Below are positions 11,179-23,316 of a stretch of DNA of 64,000 nucleotides, piece after piece. Positions within the stretch are counted from its first letter, which is position 1, and the number at the start of each line of letters is the position of its first letter. The DNA comes from Misgurnus anguillicaudatus. Lineage: Eukaryota > Chordata > Actinopteri > Cypriniformes > Cobitidae. The stretch covers positions 19,872,001 through 19,936,000 of the forward strand of contig NC_073342.2 of the NCBI RefSeq assembly GCF_027580225.2, written 5' to 3'. The position numbers and the translations under genes were made by a program. Below the pieces are notes generated by a model. That model ran no database searches, was not told the DNA's origin, and saw nothing but the letters and a program-made list of their open reading frames with translations.

Positions 11179-14100
11179 TCATTTTAAGAAAATCCGTAGG
11201 AAATCATTGTAGGAAATCTTTCCTGAGATGTTGTTGTCGAAAAAAGACGTGAAATGGAAGAATTCCTCCTCTGACAGATTCACGCTGAACTGTCGCAAGA
11301 CCTATAACCAACAAAGTTGTAAGATTAATTTCCGGTGGCTGTAAAGAAAGATTTGTTCAATTAAGTAACCTGGTTGCCTTAATTCAACTTAAAAATATTA
11401 GTTAAAGAAACACGCCGACTTTTTGGGACTTTAGCTTATTCACCGTATCCCCCAGAGTTAGATAAGTCCATACATACCTTTCTCACCTCCGTGCGTGATC
11501 TAACTCTGTCTGACGCACCCACAGCTAGCCTAGCTTAGCACAAAGACTGGAAGTAAATGGCTCCAGCTAGCATACTGCTCACAATAAGTGACAAAATAAC
11601 GGCAACAGAAGGCGAAGCACTGCTACTTATAGGCGGAGTGATTAGCGCACTCCTCTCTCTTCTCCTCACCAGCGGCTTTTTCAGGTGCTGCGAGCAAATC
11701 ACTTCATCGAAGTAGGAGTGCTTGACGTTCTGAGAATATAGTTCCCAGTATGTATACAATTAAAAGATGGCTGTGTCTCATATGACCTTGTTTATTGTAC
11801 ACGCTGCAACTATACAAATCACAACATATAAATAGGAAAATTTTAGCATTATTTTGTCTCTTATTGGGAGCAGTATGCTAGCTGGAGCCATTTACTTTCA
11901 GTCTTTGTGCTAAGCTAGGATAGCCATGGGTGCTTCAGACAGAGTTATGGCACACACGGAGATGAAAAAGGTATGTATGGACTTATCTAACTCTGGGGGA
12001 TACGATGAATAAGCTAAAGTCCCAAAAAGTTGCCGTTCCTTTAACTCAAAAAGTAGTGTAAAAAATGTTGTCAACTAAATTAAGGGTTGCCTTAAAAATG
12101 AATTTAACTTACTATATATTACTTACTTTTTTATGTTGAACCAACTTTTTTGAACCAACTACAATGCATAAACCTTAAGTGCAATATAAATCCAAAACGG
12201 CCCCTTTTACCTTTCTGAAGTCCTGGAGAGAGATATGTCCACTGCGCTCTTTGTCAAATGAGATGAATTTTTGCCTCATCTGCCTCCAGAAAACCTGGAC
12301 AGGCTTGGAAATTCTCAGCATGGCTTCAATACACTGGTCACTAAGTGGTCCAGCACTCATCTGATGGGAAAAGTCAAGAGAAATGCTGCGTGAGTGAAAA
12401 GATAATTCATTCAGTGGTATAAGAAAAAGCACCTGCTGTGAGCTTACTGGTGTCCTGGGTAGCTGCAGTTTGAGTCTGCAGGATGAGTTGTTAATCTGAG
12501 GGCTGAACATGAGCACAAAGTGTCGTAGAAAGTCAGGGTACGAGACGCGTCCACTGTTTTTGATGTCATATTTGACAGCCAGCTGCTCGAATTCAGTCGG
12601 ACTGAGTTCAATGCGAAGGCCCTGGAGGATCTCTGAATAAACACAAATACAACATTGTAGCAATAAAAGTCTAGTTTGATGTTTTCATTATCAGTTGCAG
12701 TGCTGGAAAGTATAGTATACCCAAGAAGGTCTTCACATCTATCTCTCCAGTCCTCTCAGTATCCGCCTCCCTGCACTTTCTCTGAACGTGCCTCCAACAT
12801 TCCTGGATCCTGGGACGCACTTTTATCTCCACATCCTCACAGTTTAGGAGCGGCGTCTGCCTCCTGCTTGATGTGGAGGGTCTCCTCAACTTATCTGTTG
12901 ATGACTGGGTAGAGATACAATATATCACAATACTCTAGCTAGCTGTACAGAGACAAATCGGAAGACCGTATAAAGCAGGAAACATTTCCAAAGTAACTGT
13001 ACCGAATAACATCTTAATGTGCACGGTGCTGTTTTGGGGCGTTGAAGGGATGCTGGTCTATCCAGCGATGGTCTTGCAGAACCTGGTAATGATCTACCAA
13101 CTTTTTCAAACCGTATTGGTTCTCCACTAAACTTCTTTAGGAATTCTTGATATTCCAGATTTCCAAAGCCGTTAACCGGTAGCATTTTCCAAAGGATTTG
13201 AAACTGGAAGAGTTGAATCCATTTTTAAGCTATAATCATAAAATATCAAGTTCTAAGCATTAGTAGCATACAATTACCTGATCGTCTGTCAGTCTCATGA
13301 AGTGGCGATCACAAATGCTCCTAAAGTCGTCTTTGGAGATTGCATGAACATTGGCATAGTCGAGGTCAGCCATCTCCCTAGAAATGGTGTAAAGACGGGC
13401 CGACACAACTTCTTGTATCCTCCTCAGGACATCAGTGATCAGTAATGGACGGGTCTGATTAGGAAAGCGCATCTTCTGGATTTTCCTCAGCCATTCATCT
13501 GCTGTCTATTAATAATGAGTTATTTCAATACACACAAAGACAGGCGTTTAGTGTCCAACAAACACACAGCTTGTAATATAACATTAGAAATAAAAAGGTC
13601 TTTCTAACCTCTTGTTTGTGGAGGTTGAAGACTTCCAGAAATTCCTTCCAGTCAACCATGATCTCCTCTCCTTCACTTAAACTCAGTTTGGAGAGTAACT
13701 TCCTGAACTGCACATCTGAGAGACGCATGCAGAAATGGTTCAGCACTTGCCGAAACTCTCCTTGGGGTATCATACCATCTCCAGTCTTGTCAAAAGCAGA
13801 GAAAGCCTAGAAAATCAATTTTGGTTGATCTTGCTTTGCTAGTTTAAATGCAGCTTTTTCACAAATTACAGAATATGATCTTTACCTTGTAAAGAATGTC
13901 TGAGGAAGCAGTTACAATCTCTTTGACCCGCTGCATGGCTCTTTCTGTGCTTAGCTCCACTGGTTCTGGAAAATCCTCACCTGGTGACCCACTAGGTAAC
14001 GGAGATCCGGTGAGATGCTTCAGAAAATCAATATATGGCAGCTTCTTGTGACGGGTGTCAAACCCAAGGCTGAAAATTTAAATTTTTTCATTGTTATTCT

Positions 14101-17100
14101 ATGAGTTAAGTTTTTACGAGAAGCCACACTATGTATTTTTTATTATTACAGGTTTAGTAGATCCTTTAGCTGTGTTTCCGTTAGCTGAAATCCATGTCTG
14201 TGCAGGAGAGAGAGGAGGTCCATTACGGTCACGTGGCCATCTTGGCTTTTATCCAGAACCACAAGGCTTCCACTTACTTTCTCAAAGTGACTCTTGATCC
14301 ACTTCCTACAATCACACAAACAATCTTTTAATGCCACATGTATGACATTAGCACAAATACAATACAAATCAAGAAACATCAAGTTCTCACCTGAGATTCT
14401 GTAGCGTGACCTCTGTGTCAGGTTTTGTCATTGAAACTGGGGGCTGTTCCTGTAAAGTGTCCTCATCTGGTGTGACTTTAAGCTTTCTTAAAAATTCTGT
14501 CTGAGTAAGAAAGCCTTTTCCCTCCTCATCATACCTGTGTATTATGATACAAAAGCCCTTTTAAACATTAACAGTGATTCCAGATCAGTTAATGCATTCT
14601 CCATACACAAATGAAATTCAGTCTCTTACCTGGCCCACAGTTTTTCAAACTCCTGTGGTGTGATGGGTAAGTAATATTTGAAAAGAAGTTGTTTTAGGTC
14701 AACCTTGCCCATGATTCTCTCACCATCTTCACCCAGCTGACCAAAGGCCTGGCAATAAAATTCAAAGGTTTTAGCTTAATGTCACAAATGATTTCTTCCA
14801 GAAAGCAGGATTAGGTGGAATTTACCTTTGAGAACTCTAAGGATCCTTTATGTGCTAGGGATGCCAGGTGGTTATGTACTTGGTCAAATGCACTGCAAAG
14901 CCAACCATCACGTCTTAAGAAAACCATCAATTGGACATGAATATGCTGAAATGCTAAACTAGAGGTAGTTTAATAAGGTAAATGTTTCTTACAAGATTTC
15001 GTGTTGATGTAGTTTCATCTTGCTGCTGGAGTTGACCTTATCGCAGAATTCGGCGTAGTTGAGTGTGGCACCGGGTGTAAGGCCCACCAGATCGAGCAAT
15101 CTTTGATATTCCTTATGTTTGGTTACAAACATCAAGCTGTCGAACAAAGCCCTAAAGTCATTCCGATTCACTACGCCATCTCGGTTTTTATCCATAAGAC
15201 GAAAAGCGGTCAAAAGATCCTGCAAAAAAAAATTGTAATACTATTAGCACAGATAATATCAATGATATTTAATATTAACACCATGTGTCACTACTAATGC
15301 TATGAATGGGGGAGTTCACAACGGTCAATATGGCCGCTATAGTCCCTCCTAAGCCATTCATCAACCGAAAGAGCCAATCGTCAACCGTTAAAAAATGACA
15401 TTTGAGGGAGGGGCTCTGTTTCCATTCAAACAGCCGTAGTACTTCACGGCATTATATTTTGCGGATAAGCAGTATCTGAAAGGTCCTGCTTTCGTAAGAC
15501 ATGGAGCCGTAGCAAACATGGCGGCGCAGTGACAGTACACGATTTGATATCATATTGTTTAAAAAAAACTATTCATACATTTTTAAGTAGACTTTAAAGG
15601 AAAACTGTTTTTTAATATTTTATTATGTCCTTACCTCAACTTAACCGAATTAATACATACTCTTTTTTTTTTCAATGCGTGCACTTAATGTGTTAGCATT
15701 TAGCCTAGCCCCATTTATTCCTTAGGATCCAAACAGGGATGAATTTAGAAGCCACCAAGCACTTCAATGTTTTCCCTATTTAAAGACGGTTACATGAATA
15801 GTTACACGAGTAAGTATGGTGGAACAAAATAAAACGTGGTGATGTTTTAAACATATTGTATGGCGGAAGATGATTACTGCGCGCCAAGGTGGAAGTGCTG
15901 CAAACTAAAGGCCGGGGTATACCAGCTTTTCGGGTATACTCCCCGCGGTTACACTATACGCAATACAAATGATTTCTTTTTCAAATTATTAGTCTAACAG
16001 GCTGTCAGGGCAGCACTGATTTGGCGACATTTACAGTACATTAAACCATTAAGATAGGTGAAGAAAAGTAACTGATCCACCATTGCAAACACAGTTTAGA
16101 ACAAACAACAAGACAACAAAGAACAGGAATCAAACAAACATGCTCCAGGGCTTTCTGTTCTGGGAAGAAGTAAAAGTAAAGAAGAAAAACGATAGTGTGT
16201 GTGCAAATGCTGTCTATTTCCTTTGTATAATTGTTTATAGTGGAGTGCCCTGTAAATATTTTCACGCGCATGCGCTGTTGTACGCGGACTGTACGCGCAC
16301 TGTCCGCGCGGTCTCAAATTTTGGGCTGCACGCGGACGGTCCGCGCGGCCGGCCGCGGACCCTCTTGATGACGAAATGACGTCATGCGGACGGCGCGCAT
16401 ACGCGGACGTCCCTAGTATACTTTCGGCTTAAGTGCTCTTCCGTCATACAATATAGTTCTAATTTTTTATCTGCCACATTTTATTTTGTGCCACCATACT
16501 TTCTAGTGTAACTACTCATGTAACAGTCTTTAAATAGAGAAAACATGAAAGTGTTTGGTGGCTTCTAAATTCATCCCTGTTTGGATCCTAAGGCATAAAT
16601 GTGGCTAAGCTAAATGCTAACACATTCATGAGGCGCTGTACAAAGATTAAGTGCACGCATTGAAAAAAGATAGGTATGTATTAATTTGTCTAAGTTGAGG
16701 TAAGAACATAGTAAAATATTACAAAACTGTGGCGTTTTCCTTTAAGGCCAGCCGTATGTTTTCAATTGTTTCCAATAAAAGCTCCAGCAACTGGAGTTTT
16801 TTCGCAAATGTTGAACTTTAAGTGAAACGCTCAGCTCGACAATGTCACTTCTCACTCGCCCCTCCAATCACAGTGGAGGAGGGGTGGAACAAATATCACA
16901 ACAACCAACAAGCACATCGTTCAACGACCCGGTAAACAAATCAGAAGTATCACAGCTACCAAAGCGCTTAGCAGATAAAATGCTAGCAAGCGCGCAGTTG
17001 GTGTCTTTTCAGGTGCGTTTAAATGCTTTGGTGTACACGCCACCTAAGTGTCCAAATATTTTGGGGATCGCTGTCAGTACAGTTACTTGTAAATAAGTAA

Positions 17101-20100
17101 AAATGAGTAATTGCATTCATACCCCATGATATTCCTTTATCTTCTTCTTAAGTTGACTCAAACAGTCCTCAGCAGATAAAATGGTGGCAGTTTGTACATT
17201 TTCTGTCTGTCTACCCATCTCTTCATTCATTTCTGATGTTGTTGTGTCTGTGTTGAAAAGAATCCAGATACATCATAGGATTCCAAACAGGTATTAAAAT
17301 AAAAAATTCAGTGTTCTGAAGAAAACATCTGACCTTCATATTTGGCCACAAAGTCAGTAACAGAAATCTGTCCACCGTTGAAACCTAAAGACTCGATGAG
17401 CATCTGAAACTGAGGACCTTCCAAGTAAATTCCACAGTCATCCAGAATCTAAAAGCATAAAAACATGATCGTATCTCATTTGTAAGTTGCTTCGGTTAAA
17501 AGTGTCTGCTAAATAAACAAATGTAAAAAAAATTTTTTTTTTCAAATCAAATGTGATGTTTTCCTACTTTACAGAAATCTCTGAGGGAGAGCACTCCTGT
17601 CGTGGACATCAGACGGTCCTGAAGGGTCATCCCTCGTTTCTGAAGCCTTTCTTTGAGTTTTCTCAAAACAACGCCCTGGACCGCTTGTGATTTTATATTT
17701 AATCCCTGAACCTCGTGTGCCTGATCTTCCCTGCATAAAGCCAAAATCATGTATCACATAATTCATTCATGCAAGCAAAAATAGGATTTAAAAAAAATCT
17801 TTACAAACCTCTCAAGGTTACTCAGGTTCCTACTATCTGCTCTCCTCTCAGAAATACCTAAATTCTTCAAGAACAACTTGTAGTTCACAGCTCCATCCTC
17901 CAAAAATGGTTCACAGAGCCTTTTGAGTGCAAACATGAAGTAATTAGCACGTATGAAATTTCTTAGGTTTTACTGGGGGTGAAAAAGGAAAACTAACTTG
18001 CTGAAGTGATGTTCAGAGAGCGGTAGGCCGTATTGTTGGATCAGTCTCCTCAGGTCTTCTGGAGCCATGTTGTCGCTTTGGTTTTGGGTTGCATTGGCGA
18101 TGGATTCAATCAGCATGTTATATTTCTCAGCGAGCTTCTCCTTTAAAATTTCTTCTATCTTTGGAGATTTACAAAACCATGATGTAACTACTATATATTG
18201 TAGCATTATATATAGTACAAGTGTACCTTAGCTTAATAAGCAAAAAACAGAGACTATTAATAATAAATTTACTGGACCCTTACGAAACAAATATATTGCC
18301 GTATACTGGAAAATATAATGCAATACATTAAATAATATATTCTCATATATGGTAATTAATATTTATACTGTCCAATATTGCAATATATATATATATACAT
18401 GTATACATATATTTCATGTATATATATTTACATATAATTTTACATATATTTTAACATAGTACATACTGTACATATATTGTTAATAAATTTTCGCATATAA
18501 ATCGGAATACAATATGACGGATATTTATAGTAGCATATATTTTGAGATATATAAATACATATATTATATTTATGTGCAATATATTGAAAGCGGCAATCAT
18601 TTGTATATTTTGCAATATAATATATTACATGGCTATAGAGAATATATGTACCATCAATATATTATTCCATGTATTGCCAATATATAATATATTGGAAAAT
18701 GTAAAGGAAAATAATGTATTACAATATATTTCAAGTAATATATCGGTAAATATATTTTCCTTTCGTAAGAAGAGGCATTACAATGTCGGTTACTTACCGT
18801 ATTCTGTGTTGGCGTAGAAGTGTTAAAAGTGTTTAACTGCGCTGAGCTCTTTTCATTTAAATTTGCTGTATGCTGAAATTTACACATAGCACAATTTACA
18901 CAAGTAAATACTAGGGAATGTATGGAATGTATTAAATGGCCTTCTCAATATTTATAATATGCAAATTATGCTAATTTACGTTGTACAGTACTACAAATAT
19001 TATACCGCTATTGGCCTTTGTTGATAGAAGAAGTCTAGGAATTGTTTGTAGTTGATAGCATCCACATGTTCAACATCAAGATGATCAGCAAGAACTCTGA
19101 ACTGATCATCTGTGAGATTGATGCTGATGTTCTCCAAAACCCTACGGAGTTCATCTCTACTGATAAAACCAGTGTTGCTCTGAAAAATAATAACAAACCA
19201 CAAATTAATACGAAACTTACAGTTTTATTTATTTTAAAGATATGTATATGGGGGTTTGTGGCTTACTTTGTCAACATTTACAAAAGCTTCTGTCAAACGA
19301 GGCTGATGATCTGTTAGTTGTTGTTGCAGTCTAGGTAGAATTGTTTCAATACTGCACACATCTGCAGTTTCTGGAGGAGAAGCATTCCTGCTTACGACAT
19401 TAAAACATACTTGTTACCACACAATCACAGCTAAATAAAAAAAAACAGGTCACAAGCATTGTGTTAAAACGTTATGGGCGATTCATATTAAAATACTTAC
19501 TGTATAACTACATCTTGCTTGTCATCTTTAAACATCCCAAGGAATCTTCTCCATTTCACAGGGTCTGTGGTGGTCACTCCAAATCTGTGAAAATAAATGA
19601 GCATTAAATAAATGTAAAACTGCATTTAGAAGTGAAATATGTCTGTGAAATCCAGGCTAAAGTCTCTAATCTAGGAGCATCAAAAATTTAGGATCAAACT
19701 TTGATTTCCGTCATTGAATTTACACTTACATTACTTGCTATACTGTGCGTTGTGTTAGCAGCATGAAGGTCATGGGTTCGATACCAGAAAACATTATGAT
19801 TTTTATTATTATTAAATAAAGTTATTATTTACATAATGTAGGATGATTTTTTTTATCAAGGTAACAGTAAATCAGAAAATATGACTTGGTTGGGGTCACA
19901 AGTATGTACCTGTTTAATAAATCTCTGACTGTGTTGTCATCCATTGGAAAGAGGAAATTGCTGAAGATAGACCTGAGATCCTCGTGAGATACAAGCCCAC
20001 TGTCTGTGACGTCAAATGCTTGCAAAGCTTTTTCAACAAGGTTATAATTTTTCTTCATCTGTAAAATTCCAGTCACAATAAAAAAAATCAGACAATGATT

Positions 20101-22699
20101 TTACTAAAACAATATATGAGGTAAAACAAACCATATTCTGTTAAACTTACTTTGCTCAAAAACTTGGTTTGAACTTCATCCAAGTTCATGTCTGTGGACT
20201 TGCCTGAAAATTCTCTTATGCTTGTTTTACTATTAGGCCTTGTAGTCCGATTGACAGCATCCCAGTTCAATGCTGTTTAAATATGAGTGCATCAAAGGAT
20301 ATTTAACATGTATCATGTTAATTTATAAAGGAATTAAACAATAGTGTGGGTCTCAGATGTTTTACTAATATAACCCTTATGATAAACCAAAAGTAAAGTG
20401 TGCACAAATCTTTATCATTACTTCCTGTTACTTATAGGGCATAACAAAAGCAATGCTAACAAAGCAAAGGCCAAAGGTTTGTTTCCCAGAGAACATACAA
20501 TGCAAAACAAATGTGACCCTGAACCTCAAAACCAGTCATAAGTTGAACGGGTATATTTGTTGCAAAAGCCAATAATACGTTGTATGGGTCAAAATTATAA
20601 TTTATTTATGTAAAGATCATGTTCCATGAAGATATTTTGTATATTTCCTACCATAAATATATAAAAAAATGAATTTGTCTTTAGTAATATGGGTTGCTAA
20701 GGACTTCAACTTCTGAAAAGAAAAACTCTGATATTCCAGGTTTTCAAATATCTCAGTATCCCAAATATTGTGCTATCCTAACAAACCATAGATCAATGGA
20801 AAGGTTATTTATTCAAATTATTGACCCATATGACTGTTCTTTGATCCAGGGTCACAAATGTATTCCTTGAATGCACTGTAACACTGCATAAAACCATCTG
20901 CCAAATGCATTGCTGTCCTCATCTAATTGCAAATTGTCACAATTCACAAATCATTTTCCATAATCATACCCAGTTTTACTGAATCTGGTTCAATCCTTCT
21001 ATAGTTTTCACAATCAACGCCAAGTTTTTCAAGAAACTCCTTGTAAGATAATGTGTCAGCATTATTGGGGCTGTAGTTTGACCATAATCTGCAGGAAAAA
21101 GACACAACATTTTGGGAAAAGTCATTTAAACATTTCAGTGTAAACTATTTTAATGCAGTCCACTGAAATATTTAAAATAATCAAGATGACATCAATGTCT
21201 GAACTTTATTTAAGGTTGTAACCTGTGAAATTCCTGTTGACTCATGGGAAAACAGTAGCCTTCTAGCACTTTGCGTAGCTCATGTTGCTGTATCTGTCCA
21301 TCGCTGTTGTAGTCAAACAGTCGAAAAGCCCTGGTGATGTTTTTCAAATTGTCTCCAATCTGAAATTATATTAAACATGGCAAGTGACCACAGGCATTAA
21401 AGTAGACTGAAAAAAAACCTGCTATGAAATGTATATAATTTAAATATTATTCAGCATCCCACACCTTGTCTTTTAAATGACGCTGTAGCTCTCCAAGTGA
21501 CCTGTTTCTGTATTTTGCGCTCGTGTATGGAACTCTGCTAAGAAATATATTGCCATGTTACTTTAAACAGACCGTCAGAACGACCATATTGAGTGTTGCA
21601 TTGTCCCCTATTTATAGTAATAGACTAGTAGTGGTCAATCTTGTTATATTCAATACTTTTGGTCATATACAGAATTCCTTGAGAGGGTGTGTAAAATATG
21701 AGCTTATTTTCATTTTAGGGTGAACTGTTTCTTTAATACAAACTTTAGTTCTTAAATCAATATAAATAAAAACAATTATCTTTACAAAAAATGTACAATG
21801 GCGTACCTCTCTGTGACCGATGAGACCTTGCAGTATTTTCTAAGAAACTCCAGATAAGGAACGGTTCCATTTTCTTTTATTTCAAGCTAATATTTGAGTT
21901 CAAAACAATTTATACAATAAATAAACGTAAAACGTGTGGCATGTAAAAATGTAGCACAATATATTAAAGTACATTGGTGTCTGTTTGTTGTAGCCTTCTT
22001 AACTTACCTTTCCCAACAGTCCCTCAAATTGAGATTCAGTTAGCGGAACAAGAAACCCCTCTCTTACACGTTTGAATTCCCCTTTGGTGACAGTCTTGTT
22101 ACCTTCCTGGTCAAAAGCTTCAAAAGCGGCTTTCAAGTCATCTTTCCTGTCCTCGACTTTCTCAGAGAGGAGGTTCTCAATGTTGTCCAAAGAAAGATTC
22201 TCATCTGCCACTGACTGCACAGAGGAGGCTGCAAAAGCAGAAGAAAAACTGAATTTAATAACACATTGCTTTTATATCAATATCACTGAAGAAATGCATC
22301 ACTAATAAACAGTACCAGAGTCAGATTTGAGACTGTTCCTTGAGGATGTACGAGAGGCACTTTTAGCCCTTGGGATGATCGCAAGTCCTTGTGTTATTGG
22401 CCTCAGATCCGTATGGGCTGAGCTTGGAAGCACTTGTCCGGACCTCACTGATGGCACCTAAAGAATTTTTTATATTTGTAATAACGTTTCGTAAATGACT
22501 TTGGTGAAAATGTGTTTTTAGAAATAGCGTTTTATGTTAGAAAAAATATTTAGAAATTAATTAACGTTTCATTTTAAAGTACAAAGCTTTTAGGTACTGG
22601 ACCAAACACCAGTAAGTTAGCGCCATGATGAAAGATAAAAATATCGTCGTAAGAGTAACCCATACTTACCCAGCTTTCCACAGCTGACCTCGGTCGCAT
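11179..22699 (-). CDS. efcab6: EF-hand calcium-binding domain-containing protein 6
   Basis: Large multi-EF-hand protein of testis and motile cilia; the mammalian form binds androgen receptor and DJ-1. Thirty-one exons, 1459 aa (human is about 1500). Exon starts from the ATG downwards: 22699, 22457, 22228, 21886, 21534, 21359, 21088, 20272, 20058, 19584, 19387, 19179, 18872, 18158, 17919, 17730, 17448, 17247, 15219, 14892, 14748, 14534, 14305, 14069, 13806, 13505, 13203, 12904, 12632, 12360, 11301. All introns fit GT-AG and all phases agree. Near-canonical calcium loops include DYNSDGQIQQHE (exon 6), DVTDSGLVSHED (exon 9), DKNRDGVVNRND (exon 19) and DKTGDGMIPQGE (exon 25); many other hands are degenerate (for example DQEGNKTVTKGE). 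It ends YNDFLRIFLK-stop. Repeat family plus proximity to samm50 and a PNPLA gene make efcab6 secure. Head to head with samm50. Confidence 0.93.
11406..12040. mobile_element. TTAA-flanked inverted-repeat element in the last efcab6 intron
   Basis: 635 bp, flanked by TTAA at 11402-11405 and 12041-12044. The arms are inverted: CTTTTTGGGACTTTAGCTTA on the left, and its mirror TAAGCTAAAGTCCCAAAAAG on the right; CCAGCTAGCATACTGCT likewise recurs inverted. The left end is AGAAACACGCC and the right GGCAACTTTTT-type mirror ends CCGTTCCT. No ORF of note. Confidence 0.75.
15598..16741. mobile_element. TTAA-flanked inverted-repeat element with a CpG-dense core
   Basis: 1144 bp in the efcab6 intron between exons at 17123 and 15219. 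It starts AGGAAAACTG and ends GCGTTTTCCT, flanked by TTAA (15594-15597, 16742-16745). The blocks TTAGCCTAGCCCCATTTATT and GGATCCAAACAGGGATGAAT recur inverted in the right arm and in the element at 51219-51985. The centre (about 16255-16420) is unusually rich in CGCG and GCGGAC words and may be a further nested insert. Confidence 0.75.
18290..18770. repeat. AT-rich simple/cryptic repeat in an efcab6 intron
   Basis: About 480 bp built from ATATATT, CAATATAT and TACATATA words with little other content, lying between efcab6 exons at 18872-18798 and 18158. The irregular spacing suggests a decayed satellite or cryptic simple sequence rather than a clean microsatellite. Confidence 0.6.
20512..20856. 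mobile_element. MITE with TGTGACCCTG ends, copy in efcab6 intron
   Basis: Starts TGTGACCCTGAACCTCAAAA and ends TTTGATCCAGGGTCACA. Shares internal blocks (CAGTCATAAGTTGAACGGGT; CATGTTCCATGAAGATATTT) with the copies at 2108-2487 and 47456-47838. The terminal repeats are more decayed than in the first copy. Confidence 0.65.
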
Positions 22700-22798
22700 T
22701 TTAAATGATTAAACACAGTTGATATTCCTGTTTATAACGAACTAAAGTGACTGCCTAAAGACGAGAAGTACACCCCATCCAGTCAAAGACGCTCAGGT

Positions 22799-22812
22799 GT
22801 TGCCATGGAGAT
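22799..22812. promoter_or_regulatory. RFX-type X-box candidate, 100 bp upstream of efcab6
   Basis: GTTGCCATGGAGAT matches the RFX-factor X-box (GTTNCCATGGNAAC) at 12 of 14 positions, including the whole GTTGCCATGG core. It sits 100 bp upstream of the efcab6 start codon, the usual position for X-boxes in motile-cilium genes, and fits the ciliary/sperm role of the protein. Confidence 0.6.
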
Positions 22813-23150
22813 GGCCTGACTGTTGTATGTCAATCAAGAGTTGATCCCGCCTGCTGGAATGCGCAATGTTTACGCAAGATTAACGTAACATAATCCTGTT
22901 TAAATTACATTTTTGGTGAGTCTGACAGAGTTTCAGGAATATAAGGCACAATATCCAGCCCAAAACATCAAAATAACAGTTTATTAAAATAAATGTATAA
23001 AAATAAAAAATATAAAAAGTTAACAAAAAGAAACAAAAATGATATACACCCACAAAATAATAAAAGCAAATGAAAGTAAAAATCAGCAAATTTGATAATA
23101 AAATCAATAGATTTTATTTCGTGAGGGAAAAATAAAAGGTCTGACGAATA

Positions 23151-23165
23151 TGACGTCAAGCCAAT
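23151..23165 (+). promoter_or_regulatory. CRE (TGACGTCA) and CCAAT box upstream of samm50
   Basis: A full palindromic CREB/ATF site TGACGTCA (23151-23158) followed two bases later by CCAAT (23161-23165), about 155 bp upstream of the samm50 ATG. CRE/CCAAT pairs are common in TATA-less housekeeping promoters. Confidence 0.5.
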
Positions 23166-23316
23166 CATCGTTGGAATGGGCGTGGTTACTAAGTGTCATG
23201 GCAGCCACCGGGATTGTACTGTAGTGTGCAAGACATAAGCCGTGGATATTTCCTCACATAAGTTGAGCTGTATTAATTTTCATACTGGGGACATTTGATT
23301 GTAAAAAGACCTAAAT

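Larger units (their letters stand above)
22700..23316. promoter_or_regulatory. Shared head-to-head promoter region of efcab6 and samm50
   Basis: 617 bp separate the efcab6 start codon (22699, minus) from the samm50 start codon (23317, plus). It must hold both 5' UTRs and promoters, so it is a candidate bidirectional promoter. An X-box-like site lies on the efcab6 side, and a CRE with an adjoining CCAAT box on the samm50 side (separate entries). The middle (about 22900-23110) is AT-rich and no TATA box is convincing. Confidence 0.65.

Noticed and set aside
16083..16379. Overlapping frames of up to 98 codons on both strands
   Set aside because: They lie within a TTAA inverted-repeat element and its CpG-dense core, with no recognised motif.
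18542..18817. 91-codon frame in the AT-rich tract
   Set aside because: Composition (Ile, Tyr, Asn, Phe) simply reflects ATATAT sequence; efcab6 exon 18798-18872 is on the other strand.
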